From Archaeoglobaceae archaeon (lineage in GTDB: Archaea > Halobacteriota > Archaeoglobi > Archaeoglobales > Archaeoglobaceae): 64,000 bases of DNA. The stretch spans positions 62,001 to 126,000 of the forward strand of contig JALSOQ010000013.1 of NCBI GenBank assembly GCA_026986375.1. The letters are read 5' to 3'. A program made the translations under genes and the position numbers. The notes beneath the pieces are model-generated. The model had not been told where the DNA came from. It did no database searches and saw only the letters and a program-made list of their open reading frames with translations. This document shows, one piece after another, positions 34,244 through 41,522 of this stretch. The first letter of the stretch is position 1, and every line of letters begins with the position of its first letter.

Positions 34244-35107
34244 TTAAGGTAATCTGAGAGCTTCGGTCTGCTGTTTTTTGGGAGTGGGAACGAATTCCAC
34301 ACCCTGTCTTTGTAACATTGGCTGGGGATAGAGCTCCATGAGTTCGTAGACTTCTTCAGGCACGTTCGTGGAGACATTCAGGCCGAGCTGTTTCGCCACT
34401 TCCACGGTGATGGGATAGTCGTGAGTCCATCTTCCTTCCGTAAGGATTCTCGCCACTTCCTTGGCCTTTTCATCACCCATCCTATCTTTAAGAAGTTCGT
34501 ATACGAATTCTCTTACCTGATTTATGGCCTTCTCGGCAATGTCCGCCATTATCAGCGTTTGGTCTTCCACCTCGTTTGGATCCTTCTTCTTAACCGCGTT
34601 GATTATCGATGGGGCAGGCAGGTTCATAAGCTGAGGATCTACCGGCCCTAAAACCGCGTGAGGATCCATTATAATTTCGTCCGCGGCTAAAGCTATTAGA
34701 GTCCCTCCGCTCATAGCGTAATGAGGAATTATTACCGTCGTTTTCGCCGGATGATCTTTTATGGCCTTCGCTATCTGTGCGGCCGCTAAGACGAGCCCGC
34801 CGGGTGTGTGGAGGATTAGGTCTATCGGTTTGTCTTTGGGAGTTCTCCTTATAGCCCTAAGGATCTGCTCGGAATCCTCTATGCTTATGAACCTGTAGAA
34901 GGGGATTCCGAATAATCCAATGCTCTCCTGCCTGTGAATCATCGCTATTACGTTGCTACCCCTTTTCTCACCCAGCTTTCTCATCAAAGCTTGCCTCATC
35001 AGCATCAAACGCCTGTATTGAAGTTGTGGTCCAAGTATCAGCCAGAACAGTAAGAGCCACCAAATCATCGATCCCAAAAAGGAGAGGGGATCGTAATAGT
35101 AGGCCAT
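34244..35107 (-). CDS. SDH-type membrane-anchored serine protease (ClpP/crotonase fold)
   Basis: The 287-residue protein has an N-terminal membrane helix (SFLGSMIWWLLLFWLILGP) and a ClpP-like domain with DLILHTPGGLVLAAAQIAKA (oxyanion loop), HYAMSGGTLIALAADEI (catalytic Ser) and MDPHAVLGPVDPQL. These match the SDH/signal peptide peptidase-like serine peptidases of archaea and bacteria. It probably degrades membrane or signal-peptide fragments at the inner face. It ends 3 bp from the convergent TIM-barrel gene. Confidence 0.85.
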   Translation of the reverse strand: MAYYYDPLSFLGSMIWWLLLFWLILGPQLQYRRLMLMRQALMRKLGEKRGSNVIAMIHRQESIGLFGIPFYRFISIEDSEQILRAIRRTPKDKPIDLILHTPGGLVLAAAQIAKAIKDHPAKTTVIIPHYAMSGGTLIALAADEIIMDPHAVLGPVDPQLMNLPAPSIINAVKKKDPNEVEDQTLIMADIAEKAINQVREFVYELLKDRMGDEKAKEVARILTEGRWTHDYPITVEVAKQLGLNVSTNVPEEVYELMELYPQPMLQRQGVEFVPTPKKQQTEALRLP

Positions 35108-35138
35108 GGGATTAAAGAACTCTACGGAATATATAAGA

Positions 35139-35474
35139 TTAATGGCCGGAATCGTCTATCAAATCCTCGGGATTTAAAGTTCTGTAAAAACAACTGTAAT
35201 TTCCCGTATGACAAGCAACACCTTTCTGCTCGACTAAATAGAGGATAGCATCGTTGTCGCAGTCTATTCTCACTTCAACAACCTTCTGAACGTTTCCGGA
35301 CGTTTCACCCTTCTTCCAAAGCTTCTTTCTGCTTCTGCTCCAATAGTGAGCGTAACCCGTCTCGAAAGTCTTTCTAATAGCCTCTTCATTAGCGTATGCG
35401 AGCATCAAAACCTCCTTGGTCTTTACGTCCTGAACTATTACCGGAACCAACCCCCTTTCGTCGAACCTTATCAT
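35139..35474 (-). CDS. hisI: Phosphoribosyl-AMP cyclohydrolase
   Basis: HisI opens the adenine ring of phosphoribosyl-AMP, the third step of histidine synthesis. The 111-residue protein has [19 protein letters not shown]-like text (here [20 protein letters not shown]), and the zinc ligands in [20 protein letters not shown] with HTG. The HisE domain is absent, as usual in archaea. The start is ATG 35474, about 26 bp from the palindromic TATA box shared with the divergent RecA-like gene. Confidence 0.95.
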   Translation of the reverse strand: MIRFDERGLVPVIVQDVKTKEVLMLAYANEEAIRKTFETGYAHYWSRSRKKLWKKGETSGNVQKVVEVRIDCDNDAILYLVEQKGVACHTGNYSCFYRTLNPEDLIDDSGH

Positions 35475-35494
35475 GGAACGACGTTCGTAAAAAG

Positions 35495-35504
35495 TTTTAT
35501 AAAA
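35495..35504. promoter_or_regulatory. Palindromic TATA box shared by hisI and the RecA-like gene
   Basis: TTTTATAAAA is a perfect 10-bp palindrome centred 26 bp from the hisI ATG (35474, minus) and 27 bp from the ATG at 35527 (plus). It overlaps an earlier in-frame ATG at 35506, which argues against that codon as the start. Confidence 0.65.
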
Positions 35505-35526
35505 TATGCGAGTGAATTCGTTACCG

Positions 35527-36243
35527 ATGAGAAAATTCAGCACGGGCATTACTCCCTTAGACGCTCAACTTAGCGGAGGTTTTCCTTCTGGAAGTGTCAT
35601 ACTGCTCTTGGAAGAACCTGGGGCCGGAGCAGACGTTTTTTCATTCCACTTCGCGATAGCGGGGGTTAGCAACAACGAAAAGGTTCTGTATATAACCACG
35701 AACGACACGAAAGAGCAGATAATTCAGAACATAAAGTTATACTTCTCTCTCGACAACGGAACCGCGGATAGAATCGAGTTTCTGGACATAGTTTCTCCGC
35801 GACTCGTCCAGCAGACCGATTCCACGTCAGACGTAAAGGCATTCCTTAAGCAGATGAAGCACGATCCCCTCAAGCACGTCAGGACGACCATAAAGAGCTC
35901 GAACCACGACAGAATCATCCTCAACAGTCTGACATACTTCGTTTTGAACTACAATGCAGAAGATGTCGTGGAGCTTATAAACGAGATGTCGCTGACGGCT
36001 AAGAGAAACGATTCCGTATTGCTCCTTCTCATGACCAAGGGAATAGCGGACGAAAAGCTCGAAAACACGATAAAGTTCATATCCGACGGCATAATAGAGT
36101 TGACGATAAACGAATCTGGAAATGAAGTTCAGAGATTGCTCAAGATACTCAAGCTGAAGAGGGTTCTCGTTCCCAAGTCCATTCTAAGATACGATCTTAC
36201 CGATAGAGGTATTAGGATGGAATCAGTAATGAGAGTGCTATGA
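35527..36243 (+). CDS. RecA/KaiC-superfamily protein with degenerate P-loop
   Basis: The 238-residue protein has a KaiC-like start ([20 protein letters not shown]) and strand-helix order. The Walker A position, however, reads [14 protein letters not shown], without the GK[S/T] that grips ATP phosphates, and the Walker B region reads [10 protein letters not shown]. It is probably a non-hydrolysing binding protein or a pseudo-ATPase. It overlaps the Cgi121 gene by 4 nt (ATGA), which suggests a linked function or at least fixed coexpression with KEOPS. Confidence 0.75.
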   Translation: MRKFSTGITPLDAQLSGGFPSGSVILLLEEPGAGADVFSFHFAIAGVSNNEKVLYITTNDTKEQIIQNIKLYFSLDNGTADRIEFLDIVSPRLVQQTDSTSDVKAFLKQMKHDPLKHVRTTIKSSNHDRIILNSLTYFVLNYNAEDVVELINEMSLTAKRNDSVLLLLMTKGIADEKLENTIKFISDGIIELTINESGNEVQRLLKILKLKRVLVPKSILRYDLTDRGIRMESVMRVL

Positions 36244-36716
36244 AGATCTTAGAAGGTGTCGTGGAAGTTCGGTCCGTAAAGGACTTTTTGAACAACTTTA
36301 AGGATTGTGTAGCGGTCTTCTTAGATGCGAATTACGTCGTAGATAGAGGACACGTTGAATTTGCCTTAAAAAAAGCTTTGAAAGCTTGGAGGGAAGGAAG
36401 GAGAGTTGCTAAAACGCTCTCGATGGAAATACTGTTATACTGCGCGGGAAGAAGGCAGATCTCCGATGCGGTAGAAGTGGGACTGAAGGAGGGGAGAAAC
36501 GAAGTTGTCGTGGTTTTGGAGGAAGAATGCTTAGAAAAACTTAGGAGGTTGGGTTTTGAGGAAAGGCCGGTTCTGAAATTGGACGATGCCAAGATTGAAA
36601 GGATCAAAAAATTCTTCGACATAAGCGACGAGGAGTTGAGGATAGCCGGAGTAGAAAAGTTGTCCTTACTTGTGAGGGAGAGAATAGCCCTGTTCGACGT
36701 TTTCAAGTCATCATAG
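36240..36716 (+). CDS. cgi121: KEOPS complex subunit Cgi121
   Basis: Cgi121 binds the Bud32 kinase and the tRNA 3' end within KEOPS, which makes t6A at position 37 of ANN-decoding tRNAs. The 158-residue protein has the family pattern VFLDANYVVDRGHVEFALKK, TLSMEILLYCAGRRQISDAV, and a C-terminal domain rich in charged helices. No other KEOPS gene is in the window. The last 6 bp overlap the convergent Cas4-like gene. Confidence 0.85.
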   Translation: MKILEGVVEVRSVKDFLNNFKDCVAVFLDANYVVDRGHVEFALKKALKAWREGRRVAKTLSMEILLYCAGRRQISDAVEVGLKEGRNEVVVVLEEECLEKLRRLGFEERPVLKLDDAKIERIKKFFDISDEELRIAGVEKLSLLVRERIALFDVFKSS

Positions 36717-37364
36717 GAACTTAGAAGCGAATGTAGATGGTTTGGAATCGCAAACTTCTCTGTATTCGCACTTTTCACACGCCTTACTTTCCCTCTTTTC
36801 TGGAAAGAAACCCTTCTTCAGCATCAAAACTCTCTCCACAAGCTTTAGGACGTAGTATTTTTCTCTCCTACCAACCTCGACACTTCTCACGTTTCCGTCG
36901 AAGCAGTGATAAACGAAACCTCTGTCGCATTCCAAACCCCTCGATTTTAAAAGCATGCAGAACGCGGTAACCCTTATCCTATCCTTGAACCAAACCCCTT
37001 CTGTAGGACTCCTCAAAGATAGAACGAGGGGATACTTCCTGTCTCTAAATTCGACTAGTTCGTCTAAAATTCCCTTCAGCTTTATTCTCTCGCATGCGAG
37101 CCTAACTTCCCAGTCGATAGGTTTTAGTAGTTGGAGGGACGAATCGAAGACGAACTTTTCCTTCGCCTTCCCGAAAACTTCCGAATTGCCGAACATCTGG
37201 GTGAACCTCTCGAAAGCCCAACCCTCGTCAAAACCCTTTCTCCTGCTCAAGTATAACTCCCTGACGGCATGCAGTTCGTTCGGTTTGATCCTGTCCCTCA
37301 TCCTGAAGTAGCACAGTCGGGGACAGATGACGAAGGAGGAAATCTCGCCGACGTTTGCGAACAT
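36711..37364 (-). CDS. Cas4/RecB-like protein with degenerate nuclease site
   Basis: The 217-residue protein has the Cas4 (DUF83) layout: VGEISSFVICPRLCYFRMRD at the N-terminus and a C-terminal cysteine cluster CEKCEYREVC that should hold an Fe-S cluster with an upstream Cys. The PD-(D/E)XK core is eroded: KGILDELVE keeps the Asp, but the following strand reads LVLSLRSPTEG where the family has ExK. It is probably inactive as a nuclease. It is divergent from an apparently intact Cas4-like gene 36 bp away. Confidence 0.75.
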   Translation of the reverse strand: MFANVGEISSFVICPRLCYFRMRDRIKPNELHAVRELYLSRRKGFDEGWAFERFTQMFGNSEVFGKAKEKFVFDSSLQLLKPIDWEVRLACERIKLKGILDELVEFRDRKYPLVLSLRSPTEGVWFKDRIRVTAFCMLLKSRGLECDRGFVYHCFDGNVRSVEVGRREKYYVLKLVERVLMLKKGFFPEKRESKACEKCEYREVCDSKPSTFASKFL

Positions 37365-37400
37365 CGTAAAAACTATCTAATTTAACATTAAAGTTTTTCC

Positions 37401-37967
37401 GTGATCACCGAAATAGTAATTTCGTGGCGTTTGAGAGAGCTCGAAAAGCACGAAAAGAACGGAATTTGGGTTACCGATTTAATAAGATGTCCGCTGAAGA
37501 GGGAGTTTGAGGAGAGGTATCCCGAGCTCCACAAGGCTACAGTATTCACTCCGAGCACGATTTTGGGTTCCCTCGTCCACTTAGGTTTGGAGAGTCTCCT
37601 TTCATCCGAACTGAACGCCGAGGTGGAAGTGAGAAGGGAAAAGCTGATTGGAGATTACAAGATAGTCGGTAGAATAGACGCGATAATAGGGAGGGTTGGA
37701 GTTGAGATAAAGAGTTCGAGGGCGGACATAGAGATACCATACGAGCATCACGTTCTTCAGGCGAGAATATACAACTGGCTTTACGACTTGGAGAAGACAG
37801 TTTTGGTATACGTCACACCCGATAGATTCGCGGAATTTCCGATAGAGGACAGAGCAAGCGAGGACGAAATATTAAAGCTGATAGTCGATAAAAAGGCACC
37901 GAAATACGACTGGGAGTGCAGATACTGCCATTTCTCCGTCATATGCCCGAACAAAAAGAGGAGATAA
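37401..37967 (+). CDS. Cas4-like PD-(D/E)XK nuclease with Fe-S cysteines
   Basis: The 188-residue protein has WVTDLIRCPLKREFEERYPE (first Cys), GRIDAIIGRVGVEIKSSRAD (Asp and ExK of the nuclease site), HVLQARIYNW (QxxxY motif) and the C-terminal cluster CRYCHFSVICPNK. These are the catalytic and Fe-S residues of Cas4/Dna2-type exonucleases. No CRISPR array or other cas gene is in the window, so a solo Cas4-like repair role is likely. It starts with GTG. A C/D sRNA lies on the opposite strand just after its stop. Confidence 0.8.
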   Translation: MITEIVISWRLRELEKHEKNGIWVTDLIRCPLKREFEERYPELHKATVFTPSTILGSLVHLGLESLLSSELNAEVEVRREKLIGDYKIVGRIDAIIGRVGVEIKSSRADIEIPYEHHVLQARIYNWLYDLEKTVLVYVTPDRFAEFPIEDRASEDEILKLIVDKKAPKYDWECRYCHFSVICPNKKRR

Positions 37968-38023
37968 CCTCAGATTGGCGGCTTTTCATCACACCTCAGA
38001 GACCCCTCCAATCCTCATCGGCT
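37967..38023 (-). ncRNA. Box C/D sRNA (cluster member 3)
   Basis: On the minus strand: C-like box CGATGA (38015-38020), D' CTGA (37996-37999), C' GTGATGA (37986-37992), D CTGA (37970-37973). The D guide AAAGCCGCCAAT can pair with AUUGGCGG, a segment typical of archaeal 16S rRNA near E. coli position 920. A TATA-like CTTAAAATA (38044-38052) lies about 26 bp upstream of the expected 5' end, so it has its own promoter. Confidence 0.8.
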
Positions 38024-38043
38024 ATGGAAAGTTAATTTATACA

Positions 38044-38052
38044 TATTTTAAG
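38044..38052 (-). promoter_or_regulatory. TATA-like box of C/D sRNA 3
   Basis: CTTAAAATA on the minus strand, about 26 bp before the 5' end expected for the sRNA whose C box is at 38015-38020. Confidence 0.5.
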
Positions 38053-38056
38053 CCTA

Positions 38057-38113
38057 TCGTCAGAATTCTCGCGCGTCCTCATCACCGTTCGGGAGGGGAG
38101 TGAATCATCACCC
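38057..38113 (-). ncRNA. Box C/D sRNA (cluster member 2)
   Basis: On the minus strand: C GTGATGA (38105-38111), a variant D' CCGA, C' GTGATGA (38079-38085), D CTGA (38060-38063). The guide before D' (TTCACTCCCCTC) is complementary over 12 nt to GAGGGGAGUGAA, a conserved 23S rRNA segment of domain I, predicting methylation of the fifth base, a G. Only 3 nt separate its C box from the D box of member 1, so both probably come from one precursor. Confidence 0.82.
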
Positions 38114-38169
38114 ATCAGTTTAGGGCACGCTCCTCACGACGGCTCAGACCCCGTAGGCCTCATCACCCT
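38114..38169 (-). ncRNA. Box C/D sRNA (cluster member 1)
   Basis: On the minus strand: C GTGATGA (38160-38166), D' CTGA (38144-38147), a weak C' TGAGGA (within 38131-38139), D CTGA (38115-38118). Guides are GGCCTACGGGGT before D' and GCGTGCCCTAAA before D; I did not identify their targets. It is the first RNA after a TATA-like box centred near 38192. Confidence 0.78.
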
Positions 38170-38187
38170 AAGGAAGTTCGGCAATCG

Positions 38188-38195
38188 TTTTATAA
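38188..38195. promoter_or_regulatory. TATA box between the sRNA cluster and the plus-strand gene
   Basis: TTTTATAA, with palindromic core TTATAA, is about 24 bp before the ATG at 38216 (plus) and about 24 bp before the expected 5' end of C/D sRNA 1 (minus). It can serve both directions. Confidence 0.5.
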
Positions 38196-38215
38196 CTGTA
38201 ATCGTTGGGTTTTTG

Positions 38216-38722
38216 ATGATAGGTAGGGTCGTTAGGGTTCTGAGCCATAGCGAGTTCGAAGCGGAAGTGGAGGACGTGGCCGTCGGGGATATAGTTCTCT
38301 GCGGTAACCTGCTCGCCATCGTAGCGTCCATACATCACGAAGAGCCGGAGTATGCGAAGTATCTGGGGGAGTTGGACAGGGAGGAGATAAAACTCTACAT
38401 GCCGGACGTTTCTGAGGGGAGAAAGATCGCCAGATGCATAACGCTCTGCGACGTGAATTTGGAAGAGCCCAAAAGGGCGCCGAAAATAGGGGAGGAACTG
38501 AAGATAGTAAACGACGAAACCCTCAGGAGGATACATTACTCGAACGGGGAGTTCAGGATTCCCTACCTCATTCCCCTCATAGACAGGTGTAGGAGGGATC
38601 TTTCTTTGGTCAGATCTCTTCTTTTAAGGCTGATGGACGTGGTTCCGGAGGAGAGGGAGCTTCTGGAGATAATCCTTGCGGAGATAGAATACAGCAGGAT
38701 GAAGGGTGTTGAGATGAGGTGA
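38216..38722 (+). CDS. Conserved hypothetical protein with N-terminal beta-barrel-like domain
   Basis: The 168-residue protein starts MIGRVVRVLSHSEFEAEVED and VAVGDIVLCGNLLAIVASI, a pattern like the HAS-barrel at the N-terminus of HerA ATPases, but no ATPase domain follows. The C-terminal 60 residues are helical (LVRSLLLRLMDVVPEERELL). I do not assign a function; pairing with a HerA-type ATPase encoded elsewhere is only a guess. It probably has a leaderless mRNA. It ends next to the convergent Mth938-like gene. Confidence 0.6.
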   Translation: MIGRVVRVLSHSEFEAEVEDVAVGDIVLCGNLLAIVASIHHEEPEYAKYLGELDREEIKLYMPDVSEGRKIARCITLCDVNLEEPKRAPKIGEELKIVNDETLRRIHYSNGEFRIPYLIPLIDRCRRDLSLVRSLLLRLMDVVPEERELLEIILAEIEYSRMKGVEMR

Positions 38723-39067
38723 TCAACACGTCAGGTGAACGGCTAAAACCACGTTCTTCCCCTTCCTCAGCAGTTCGTTGTATATCTCCACCGCCTTCGA
38801 AGTCGGCTCGCAGATGACCTCTATTCCCCTCCTCTTCAACTCTTCGACGACCTCTTCCCTAACTTTCATTACCCCATAAGCACCGGTTCCGAAAACTACG
38901 ACTTCCGGATTTCTATCCATTATCTCCCTAATATCCTCCAAGCAAACCGAATGCCCCTCCTTCCTCCACCAATTCGGCTTTATCCAATCCCTCGAAACTA
39001 TCACGTCTCTGTTGTATGTTTTCCCGTTTATGACGATTCTACCGAAGCTGTATTCCTCCACCAGCAT
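38723..39067 (-). CDS. Mth938-like (DUF498) domain protein
   Basis: The 114-residue protein has the family sequences YSFGRIVINGKTYNRDVIV, VVVFGTGAYGVMKVREEVVE and ICEPTSKAVEIYNELLRKGK. The MTH938 fold is alpha/beta and occurs in archaea, bacteria and animals (AAMDC, NDUFAF3). The biochemical role in archaea is unknown. It is transcribed toward the preceding gene and starts 73 bp from cetZ. Confidence 0.82.
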   Translation of the reverse strand: MLVEEYSFGRIVINGKTYNRDVIVSRDWIKPNWWRKEGHSVCLEDIREIMDRNPEVVVFGTGAYGVMKVREEVVEELKRRGIEVICEPTSKAVEIYNELLRKGKNVVLAVHLTC

Positions 39068-39140
39068 TCCACCACCCCTATCGTTCTCTTAGAGAAAGGC
39101 TTAAATTGAAATCGCTCGAACGCTTTAAAAGGTGTGAACC

Positions 39141-40316
39141 ATGAAGTTCTTCGTAATCGGCTTCGGACAGGCGGGGGGGAAGATACTCGACCTATTCCTC
39201 GAAAACGAGAAGATGAGAGGGTCTGGAATCACGATCAAGACCTTGGCGATAAATACCGCGAGAACGGACTTAATGGGATTGAAGCACGTTCCGATGAGGG
39301 ACAGGATACTCATAGGGCAGACGGTAGTGAAGGGACACGGAGTCGGAACTGACAATAGGTTAGGGGCTAAGATAGCCCGGGAGGAGATAGAGACGATATT
39401 GAGTGCTATTGACGAGAGGGGAACGCACGACATCGACGCTTTCCTGATCATCGCCGGACTGGGTGGGGGGACGGGGAGCGGTGGAGCTCCCGTTTTGGCG
39501 AAGCACCTTTCTGAGATGTATTCCGAGCCGGTTTACGTCGTAGGTATCCTTCCCGCTCCGGAGGAGGGTAAGCTCTACTCCTTGAACGCCGCGAGGAGCA
39601 TGGTTTCCCTTCTGAAATACGTCGACAATCTGATACTCGTGGACAACGGAGCTTGGAAGTTCGAAGGACTCAGCTTGAAGGAGAGCTTCGCCAAGATAAA
39701 TGAAGAGATTGTTAAGCGTTTGGCTATACTCGCGAGGGCGGGAGAGCCGGTGGAGGAGGGAATGATAGGGGAGATGGTGATAGACAGTGCGGAGGTAATA
39801 AACACGTTGAGGGGAGGGGGGATATCCACAATAGGATACGCAACCACCCTCGCAGAAGAGAAGAAGAAAACTCCCAAGATTAAGCTTCCTTTCTTCAAGA
39901 AGGAGGAGAAGGAGCCGAACCTTATGGAGGACGACAAAGCTACTAAAATAGCATCTCTCGTTAGAAGGGCGGCTTTGGGAAGGTTAACGATTCCATGCAA
40001 CATAAGGAGTGCGGAGAGAGCCTTGATCTTAGTCGCCGGTCCGCCGGAGTATTTGGACAGGAAGGGTTTGGAGAAGGCGAAGCTTTGGCTTGAGGAGCAG
40101 ATCGCGGGAGTTGAGGTTAGGGCTGGAGACTATCCGACGAGGAGAACCAAATACGTAGCGGCATTGGTAGTTCTTGCAAACGTGACGGACATTCCGAGGG
40201 TCAAGCAGTTGCAAAGGCTGGCGGTTGAGGCGAAGGAGGAGATCGAGGAGGTGGAGAAGGAGAGGATAGAGAAGACCCTTGCGATATTCGACGAGGACAT
40301 CGAACCGCTTGTGTGA
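39141..40316 (+). CDS. cetZ: CetZ-type tubulin/FtsZ-superfamily protein
   Basis: The 391-residue protein has IGFGQAGGKILDLFL (phosphate loop T1), the tubulin signature GLGGGTGSGGAPVLA and SLKESFAKINEEIVKRL, and differs clearly from FtsZ1 at 28 kb. CetZ proteins shape the envelope and aid motility in haloarchaea rather than forming the division ring. A basic/acidic insert (KIKLPFFKKEEKEP) lies near residue 255. GGTG precedes the ATG. The next gene starts 9 bp later and encodes a membrane-anchored coiled-coil protein. Confidence 0.88.
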   Translation: MKFFVIGFGQAGGKILDLFLENEKMRGSGITIKTLAINTARTDLMGLKHVPMRDRILIGQTVVKGHGVGTDNRLGAKIAREEIETILSAIDERGTHDIDAFLIIAGLGGGTGSGGAPVLAKHLSEMYSEPVYVVGILPAPEEGKLYSLNAARSMVSLLKYVDNLILVDNGAWKFEGLSLKESFAKINEEIVKRLAILARAGEPVEEGMIGEMVIDSAEVINTLRGGGISTIGYATTLAEEKKKTPKIKLPFFKKEEKEPNLMEDDKATKIASLVRRAALGRLTIPCNIRSAERALILVAGPPEYLDRKGLEKAKLWLEEQIAGVEVRAGDYPTRRTKYVAALVVLANVTDIPRVKQLQRLAVEAKEEIEEVEKERIEKTLAIFDEDIEPLV

Positions 40317-40325
40317 GGTGATAGC

Positions 40326-41522
40326 GTGAAAAAACTTATAATAGCGGTGCTGATAGTTCTGCTTTTAGCCATTCCAGTTTCCGCCTTAGAGTATCTCAGC
40401 AAGGACGACTTGAACGTGAACGTGGAAGGTTTGAAGGGCAGTTACGCACCGGGTGATAAGCTTTCGGTCAAGATAACCATAACACCCAAGAGCGAAGATA
40501 TAGCCAAGAAGATGGAGAACAGGGATTGGACGTTTCACAACTACCTGAACGAACCTAGGAAGTTGAAGGTTACTTTTGTCGCGAGGGAAACCTATGTCTC
40601 ATACACGAAATCGACCGCAAAGGAAACTCTGACGTTCAAAGACTACGAAATAAGTTCGGGATACGGCGTCGATAAGATAGAGATAAACGTTTCCGGTTAC
40701 GTTCCGTCCATAGAAGGAGGAGTTAAGACTATAACTTTCTTGGAAATAGACATTCAGGACGGAGATACGCTGAAGTTCAACGTAACGGTAGTAAATCCTT
40801 CCAAGCTCGAGGAGACACTCAAAGATTTAGAGAACGAGTTGAAAGATCTTAGGGATCAAATTTCCAAGCTGAGCAAATACGTGAGCGTTGAGAGTTTGAA
40901 GGAGAAAGCTGACGAGATATCGAGCAACATAACCCTCGCAAGGGAATTCTACAACGACAAGGACTACGAAAAGGTGAGCGAGAAGATCGGCTGGATAGAG
41001 AAGGCGATAAACGATTTGAGAGGCGAAATAAAGAGGAAATGGGCGGAATACTACTACAACAAGTCGAAGAATCTGCTTAGCGAGATAGACGCTTTAATAC
41101 TGAAGGCCGAGAGCTACATCACCGTCGCCGAGAGTAGCGGGAAGAACGTCGTCGAATACAAGCTCAACCTTACCCAGATAAAATACGAGGTAAATGATCT
41201 TAAGGGCGATTTTAACGACTTGGAAAAGCTGTATGACGAAGGAAAGTTCGGGGACGTGATAGATAGGGGAAAGGAGTTGGTTGGAAAGCTCGAAAACGAA
41301 AAGTTGAAGCTGGGCGTTTTGGTGAACGAGTTGGAAGGTGTCATAAAAACTAAGCCGACCCCCACACCCACGCCGACAAAAGCCTTAGGATTCGAGTTCA
41401 ACTTGGACGCTAAGACCCTGACATATGTGGGAATAGGACTGGCGGTGATAGTTGGGGGTGGCATCGCAACGGTGGCGATATCCAAGTGGAGGCAGAAGAG
41501 GAAGTGGGACGAGCTCAAATGA
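40326..41522 (+). CDS. Secreted, membrane-anchored coiled-coil protein downstream of cetZ
   Basis: The 398-residue protein has a signal peptide (KKLIIAVLIVLLLAIPVSA) and a beta-rich domain to about residue 160. A long coiled coil follows (about residues 160-340, starting LEETLKDLENELKDLRDQIS), then a Thr-Pro linker (KTKPTPTPTPTKA), a C-terminal membrane helix and the basic tail SKWRQKRKWDELK. Most of it must face outside. I do not recognise the family. Start is GTG 40326. It lies 9 bp after cetZ and overlaps ubiX by 4 nt, so the three form one operon. Confidence 0.78.
   Translation: MKKLIIAVLIVLLLAIPVSALEYLSKDDLNVNVEGLKGSYAPGDKLSVKITITPKSEDIAKKMENRDWTFHNYLNEPRKLKVTFVARETYVSYTKSTAKETLTFKDYEISSGYGVDKIEINVSGYVPSIEGGVKTITFLEIDIQDGDTLKFNVTVVNPSKLEETLKDLENELKDLRDQISKLSKYVSVESLKEKADEISSNITLAREFYNDKDYEKVSEKIGWIEKAINDLRGEIKRKWAEYYYNKSKNLLSEIDALILKAESYITVAESSGKNVVEYKLNLTQIKYEVNDLKGDFNDLEKLYDEGKFGDVIDRGKELVGKLENEKLKLGVLVNELEGVIKTKPTPTPTPTKALGFEFNLDAKTLTYVGIGLAVIVGGGIATVAISKWRQKRKWDELK

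Noticed and set aside
35506-35526. ATG 35506 as start of the RecA-like gene
   Set aside because: It lies inside or next to the TATA palindrome used by hisI and this gene, leaving no promoter; ATG 35527 also begins the conserved sequence.
36711-38215. CRISPR locus next to the Cas4-like genes
   Set aside because: The repeated TCATCAC and TCAG words in the gap are box C/D motifs read on the other strand. There are no regular repeat-spacer units and no other cas genes.
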